Positions 57,999 to 64,000 of a stretch of 64,000 bases of DNA are shown here, one piece after another; position 1 is the first letter of the stretch, and every line of letters begins with the position of its first letter. The translations under genes were made by a program, and so were the position numbers. Under the pieces are notes generated by a model, which saw nothing but the letters and a program-made list of their open reading frames with translations, searched no databases and had not been told where the DNA came from. The stretch comes from Craspedostauros australis (Eukaryota > Bacillariophyta > Bacillariophyceae > Mastogloiales > Achnanthaceae), in assembly GCA_026770025.1 (NCBI GenBank), contig JAMXDE010000066.1, forward strand, positions 186,001 through 250,000, given 5' to 3'.

Positions 57999-60900
57999 AA
58001 TCCCAACCCAACTCGAGCCTGGTTTGAGATGATTTACTTTTTATCTTGTGTCGGTGTCAGCGTCGACAAGCCACTGCGCGCTGTCGTGCTGACACCAATA
58101 CCAGACAGCCGCCACCTCCGCGGTGGGTGCCGTTTGTTCCTACAAACGTGAATCATTTGCTGTTCTTCGTGTCAACACATGAAGCGTGTGCACCCGTCGC
58201 CATCTTGCGCTGCATGACGAACACAACGACCTCCACATCGCAATCAAACGTGAAACAATAATGAGAGGGAGCCATCATGTAGTGCCTATTCACACTATCA
58301 TTTTATCATGAAGCCACAACATTGGACATGGTGGATGCTCCTTACACAGCTTCCTGTCTCTCGCAGGCGTACAACATATTGGATTCAGAGCACATACATG
58401 TAGTAGTGCACTTGTGATTGTAATTTGCTGATAGAGCTAGTTGTTCCCGCAATGTGCCTTGTCTTTGCGGGATCGAAAGCAAAACTGCGTTGTTACGAAC
58501 AGTGCCACAAATGCAAGACTCCATCGCTGCTTCACACTACCAATTGTCTTATCCTTTGGAATCCTCTGCTTTGACATGGCGAGCCAGGGAAACGTCATTC
58601 ATGACGGAGACAGGCCAATTTGCTTTCGTCACCAGCATTTGTGGTGTGGCATGATGGCTCTCCGCGCGACAGGGTTGATGTCACAAAACAGACCATCGGC
58701 AGCGGCACTTAATCACCATGTTTGTTCTGTACGACATGGATTGCCCAGCTCTGTGATGACACGTATACACAACATGTCCCTCCTTGGCGACGAAAGATGT
58801 ACAGTCTCGGTCGTTTCTCCCCAATCTCACTCGTGTTTCCCTGCCATGGCGTCACATTGCGTTCGCTCATGCAACTACGATGCCAATGATGGCACTTGAC
58901 ACTGGACGCAGCTGTCATTCCGTGGTACTTCGTGTTGTTGTTCCTATCCAGCAAAGATATCACTTGAAGTTGCACGGCGGACAATATGCTGTTACTTTTG
59001 GGTGATACGCGGAAAAAGCTCTACCTTGTCGACGGAGTTCCCTGCATGGTGAGGGACTGCACCGATGTTGGTGTCATCGCAGCGAGGGGCGGGGAAACTC
59101 ACGTCACGATTGACACCGACGCTCTCTGACATCTGCAATGTTCCATGATGTCAAACAACTACGTCCACGGGCGTGCCACTCCATCCTCACGGATCTCATT
59201 GACATGATCTGACGCGGGTCATGCGGTAGGGCACAGCACCTTGCGTAGCATTGCCAAATTTGTGATGACGCGTGCTGTATCCAAGCATTCCAAGATGGAT
59301 TATTCGCGGGGAACAGAAAGGTGCAGTAGTACTGATGCATGCACATTAAACACCTGCTGTGGTCGTGTCTTGCATGCACCTGTACATCCCAACGACGACG
59401 CGTTATTGCATTCCATGCCATTGGCGGAACAAGGTCATTTCTCCTTCCAGTGCTATCGCAAACGCACCAACCACCCCGCGATTCAGGATGACGATGCACA
59501 AAGTTCTCCATCGAGGGTGCTGTCTGTCTCTGGCTCACACTTGATGCCGGACGCGTGTTGGTGGGTGCGGGGGACACGCACTCTCGCCTTCCACGATTGC
59601 CTTCGCGACGCACCATTCTCCACGATGACGTCGTCTTGCATTATTCCACCTGCGCAGAGGCACGTCGTGCACAACATCAAAAACGTCGAACGCATCCCCC
59701 CATGCGCAAATGCATGCGCGTGCGGATGCTTGCACTGCAGATGAACCATGCATGGGCTGCAAACGCACGAAGAGTGCACTGTATTCGCGTAGCAACATGT
59801 ACTGTGAAACCATGTGCACTTTCCATACACTGTCCGTGTACACAGATCGACGTCGCATGCGCATGCACTGCACTTCACGCACTTTTCGTGCACATGCACT
59901 GCACTGCACTGTACCGCACTTTTTGTGCACATGCACTGCACTGCACTGCACTGTGCTGCACATGCACTTCACATGCACTGCACTGCACTGCACTGTACCG
60001 CACTTTTCGTGCACATGCACTGCACTGCACTGCACTGTGCTGCACATGCACTTCACATGCACTGCACTGTACTGTACTGTACTGCACTGCACATGCACTT
60101 TCCGCGCACATGCACTTCACTTCACATGCACATGCACTTTCCGCGCACATGCACTTCACATGCAGATGCACACGCACTTTTCATGCACACGCACTTTTCA
60201 TGCACATGCACTTCCCTGCACATGCACTTCCCTGCACATGCACTTCCCTGCACATGCACTTCCCTGCACATGCACTTCCCTGCGCATGCACTTCCCTGCG
60301 CATGCACTTCCCTGCGCATGCATTTTCCCTGCAGCTCATCAATACGTGGGATGCCAGATTAGCGTATGTCGTGAGCATGTCGCAGTCATGTCCAAGCGAT
60401 ATCGCAGACGACATTTAGCAAAAATAGCATTTCTCTGTTATACTTGGTTTGCACGGTTTACCACTGAGCAATAGCAACAAATGGCAAAGCCTACAAGGCA
60501 GAAGAGGCGCACAACTGTGCGTGGAATCGGTGTGCCCATGCAGGCTCTACAGTCGCCATCGCTTCGTTGACCAAGGTGCAAGTCAGCCACGGATGATTAG
60601 CGTTGCAATGGTGTGGAGAAATGTCACCGGGTTGTCGTAGCCATGTCCGTTGTATGTCTGGGGAAATCAGCGGATGGGAAAATGCTGACATGCAAATCAG
60701 CGGATGGGAAAATACTGACATGCAAATCCGCGGATGGGAAATTGCCAACACGAAAATGTGCAAATCTGTGGAGTTGCGAAACCTGGGAAGCGCATGCGTA
60801 AGAACGCTGATGTGCAGTCGCTGAAATGTGCATGTGCCGGTCCAGTTGATGAAGCCGACATGCGAAGCAAAGGTTGACATGCAACAGCTGACATGCGTAT

Positions 60901-62265
60901 GTGCGCATTCTGAAGTGCAGACGATGACACGCATACGATGACACGCATACGATGACACGCATACGATGACACGCATACGTTGACACGCATACGATGCTGT
61001 GTCGGTGCGCAAATGCAGTTGTCGTAATGCTGACACGCATCCTCCAACATGCAGGGTAGCGACATGATGACGCTCATGTGTACATGTTGACATGCATATC
61101 CTGGTGTGCCGCAAGGGCAACTCCGAACATGAACAAAAACACCTCACGAACGAGGACAACGCGCCAACACAAACGACAGGCGACGCGGATGATGCATCCA
61201 ACCGTGTGCAAACCACAAATTGTGCGCGTCTTGTAATTTCGTGGTCGCAGCACTGACAACACAAAGAAAAAATGGCGTGCGTTGTTCAGTGGCGGAAAGT
61301 GCCATCACAGAAAGTGTCCATTACGACTCGCACACCAACGTCACAATTTACCACCAGTCGTGCAAACAGGAATGTCTTTGCGCGACCACGCCAGTTGGCA
61401 TCCCTCCATCAGTGAACAAACACAACCGCATGGTCGTGGTCGCACTGATGTCTTCGTCCTGCAATGATACTGGTTGTGTGCAAAAGCGAAAAAATGGAGT
61501 TGGATCCGACTGTCGGAACCGCGTGGAGCATGTGCGGGTGCCGCGGCTCCAAGTGCGTGTCAACCTTGCGTTCCCCGTGTGGTGCACACGTCATGTGATC
61601 AAACGTTTCTTGCGCACGAAGAAGGGATAGCGTGGTGTCTGTCGACCTGTTGACATGACATGGATGACGTGCGTATGGTTCAACTACAACTGACGTGGAA
61701 TGCTGTATATCACATCCTACATGTCACGTGGCGGAAACCAACCAATGATGTAACACTATGGGACGTCAACACACGTCGTGCGAGAGCGAGGATCTAAACT
61801 GCTAGGCTGCTGCAAAAGATGCGATGAATCTATTCATATCGTAGGCCCCACGATGACATCACTTGTGGCAGTGACACCGATTGTTCTATAGAATAGGTGT
61901 TGTCAACATTCACTACGGAGTTGAAGCCGCCTGCATGCGACGATCTTTGCACAGTGACATGGCCATCCACTGATCTGTACACCACCGAAGAGTCAGGTGC
62001 CAGCAGCCATGGAGTCAACAAACGAGTACTAACACACACTGACATGTGATGTGTCACACTGTACTGTGGGTGTAGAATCCTACTGCTACATGAATTCGTT
62101 CACCCTGTGCGATGCTGTAACTCAATCTGTCCCATGTACATCAACGTAGTAATCTAGCAGGCCGACGAGCTGTTGTGTTGCATGAGTGGATGCATGGATG
62201 CTGACGGTGGAATGTACTCACAAAATAGCAAGGCCTCCCTCAACTACATTCATCAAACTGCTAGC
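57999..62265. other. Spacer of Harbinger element copy 2
   Basis: Same content as 48330-52596, including the 16-bp TGCAC-rich array (59865-60329), the 30-bp repeats (about 60663-60764) and the 14-bp repeats (about 60921-61001). No supported gene. Confidence 0.5.
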
Positions 62266-64000
62266 ATGGCTAAATCCTGGAAGCGCACCGCACCCGAGGT
62301 AGTGGAGCTGAAACGAAAGATAGAGTGTGGTGAAATCCTACAATCCTACTCTGCGAACTTCGTCTACGACAAGTACCCTGAACTGCACGTGTTCAGCCGC
62401 GCAAACTTCGCTCGCAACTACAGGAACTTGTGGATTACGCACATGGAGGAGGTCGCGTTGGCAGGTACGTAGTGGTGAGTAAATTGATTGGTTGTGCACG
62501 TATGATGTGCGCACAATGGACATTTCTCACTCACACGTCTGCACAGAAGCCACAAAGCCGAAGAACACACCGGATGTAAAACAGTACATCAAAAACAAAG
62601 AGTACCTTCAATCCGAAGTCGGTTGGGCCGTCTCCCTTCCTCCCTCTCACTTTCTCAAAACCGCATCCCAAAACAACGTCACCTCTCCCTCCACCCAATC
62701 AACGGCATCAACTGGGCCAACCGAACACCCCACCACTCCAACACGAATGAAAAAAGCAAACAAAAAGACAGCCAAGAGTGAACAGGTAAGTACACTGGTG
62801 AACAGAGAGAGTGAAGAATCCTGTACGGAAGAAATGTCTGAACCCGGAGAACCTGTTCCGGTCACTCCTGCGCGAATCAAGGAGAGGAAAGTTTTGACAA
62901 CCGCGTCCTGGCTTGAGCGCAACAAAACTGTGGGACTGATTGGTCATCGTCATGAGTACTTGCACGAGAACCATTGTGTCCTGGGTATTGATTTCGTTCT
63001 CCCTGGTGGCACATGTGCGGATGATGTTGAATGCATCATTGTCAACGGCACTCAACTCCACATCAAGGTGGAGGCCAATGCAGCACTCACCAATACAACA
63101 TTGCACCAAGACCGTGAACTGCTTTCCTTGTTCAACCACGACCCAAAAAACAAAAAAGCCCCCGATGCCACCGGATTCTACCTTCAACAGGAACGCAAAC
63201 TCGCCTACAAGCGCGCGACAAAGTGTGTCTGGAATTCGGATGAGCCCCAAACTCGTGTGCACCGTGAAGACTTGCCATGTGTTGTCGCGGGGATGCTTGA
63301 CAACAACCCCACCGGCGTTTTTCTCCACATCAACTTCATCGAACCTCTTGTCCCTCTTAACTCATCCACGATCAAAAAACAAGAAAGCGCGCGCGTGCCC
63401 ATGCTACTTGTCCGTATGGTGGAGGCGCTCCCAGACAGAACACTTCCCCTCAAACCGACCAACAGAGCCTCGCGCACTAATCCCACCACGAAGGCGCTTC
63501 GCACCTCCCCACCCAAACAACACGACAAACCCAAGCTTGAAAAATTGTGCGCGCTTCTTGACTCCGGCAGCTTGTCTGAAGATGACTGCAAGTATGACTT
63601 TGTGCCAGCACCAGTCCGCAGCAGAAGCGAGGTAAGTGCTGCGCCCTTGGAACAAACACGAACTGCAATTGATTAATTAACACTTACTCACACCTCTCTT
63701 TTTCCGTTTTGACCGTTGTCCACACATGCGCCTTGTTGCCTTCTGTGCGCACAGCCAGAGATTATCTATCTGTTGAGCAGCGACAGCGACACTGACCCGA
63801 TCGTTGCTGACAAGAACGAAGCGAAAGCCAAGCGTCCTGATTGCGTCCTGTCGTACGCACGGAGCAAAGTGAAGGTGGAACGGGTTGCCAGACCAGAGAT
63901 CGTCCGCAGCCACCACAATGACCCGCACCAACACGCTGCAAGCATGCGCAGTGTGTTCACCACTCGCTCCTACAGCGAGGATGCAGCCACCACCAAACAC
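62266..64000 (+). CDS. Harbinger-associated helper protein (module 2, copy 2, truncated by window)
   Basis: Exons 62266-62464, 62547-63631 and 63755 to beyond the window. It equals the copy 1 helper except for Arg210 to Cys, caused by CGT to TGT at 62975, a CpG transition just before the LPGGTC domain (residue 218). The SUMO-interaction-like segment at the start of exon 3 is present; the low-complexity tail is cut off. Confidence 0.75.

Larger units (their letters stand above)
55727..64000. mobile_element. Harbinger-like element, copy 2 (cut by window end)
   Basis: Head-to-tail duplicate of copy 1 with a constant offset of 9,669 bp. It begins AGGGGAAATAG, lacking the outer GGGAGC of the copy 1 terminal repeat. 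Over about 8.27 kb I noticed one difference: C53306 in copy 1 is T62975 in copy 2, inside the helper gene. The right end lies outside the window. Confidence 0.85.

Overview
The window is nuclear DNA of a eukaryote, most likely a diatom or related photosynthetic stramenopile. The signs are GT-AG introns of about 80-280 bp, an NRT2-type nitrate transporter, a secreted or plastid-targeted NTF2-like protein with an AFA presequence motif, an SPX-MFS vacuolar-type phosphate transporter, and many transposons (Ty1/copia, PiggyBac-like, PIF/Harbinger-like). The species is not identified. I saw no rRNA or tRNA gene and no bacterial feature.

Positions 1-13,500 look like ordinary host sequence: a doubtful small ORF (681-1010, -), a nitrate/nitrite porter (1848-3398, +), an NTF2/SnoaL-like protein (3698-4534, -), a three-exon SPX-MFS transporter of about 2017 residues (5221-11848, -) and a protein with a solitary LON substrate-binding domain (12331-13464, -). 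Nitrate uptake and phosphate storage or sensing genes lie near each other, but nothing shows that they are co-regulated.

From about 16 kb onward the window is almost entirely mobile or repetitive. In order: a large transposase-like gene of unrecognised family broken by one frameshift in a homopolymer (16008-19986, -); a 14-bp minisatellite (20727-21480); a complete Ty1/copia element with diverged LTRs (21759-29637, coding on -); a Harbinger fossil (29750-30665, +); a (TTG)n microsatellite of about 650 bp; a PiggyBac-like element (33370-37148); a first Harbinger-like two-gene module (38010-43193); a foldback element without recognised genes (43448-45120); and a second Harbinger-like element of 9.67 kb (46052-55726) followed head-to-tail by a nearly identical copy that runs off the window end.

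The most interesting content is the pair of divergent Harbinger-like modules. Each has a DDE transposase with one intron on the minus strand and, several kb away beyond tandem-repeat arrays, a three-exon helper gene on the plus strand. The helpers have similar intron positions and phases, a short N-terminal domain with an NFARN.RNL motif, a central LPGGTC domain, and an acidic SUMO-interaction-like motif encoded in the last exon. I do not recognise this helper family. The 9,669-bp tandem copy shows a single base difference that I noticed, and its junction contains inverted repeats that look like terminal and subterminal transposase sites.
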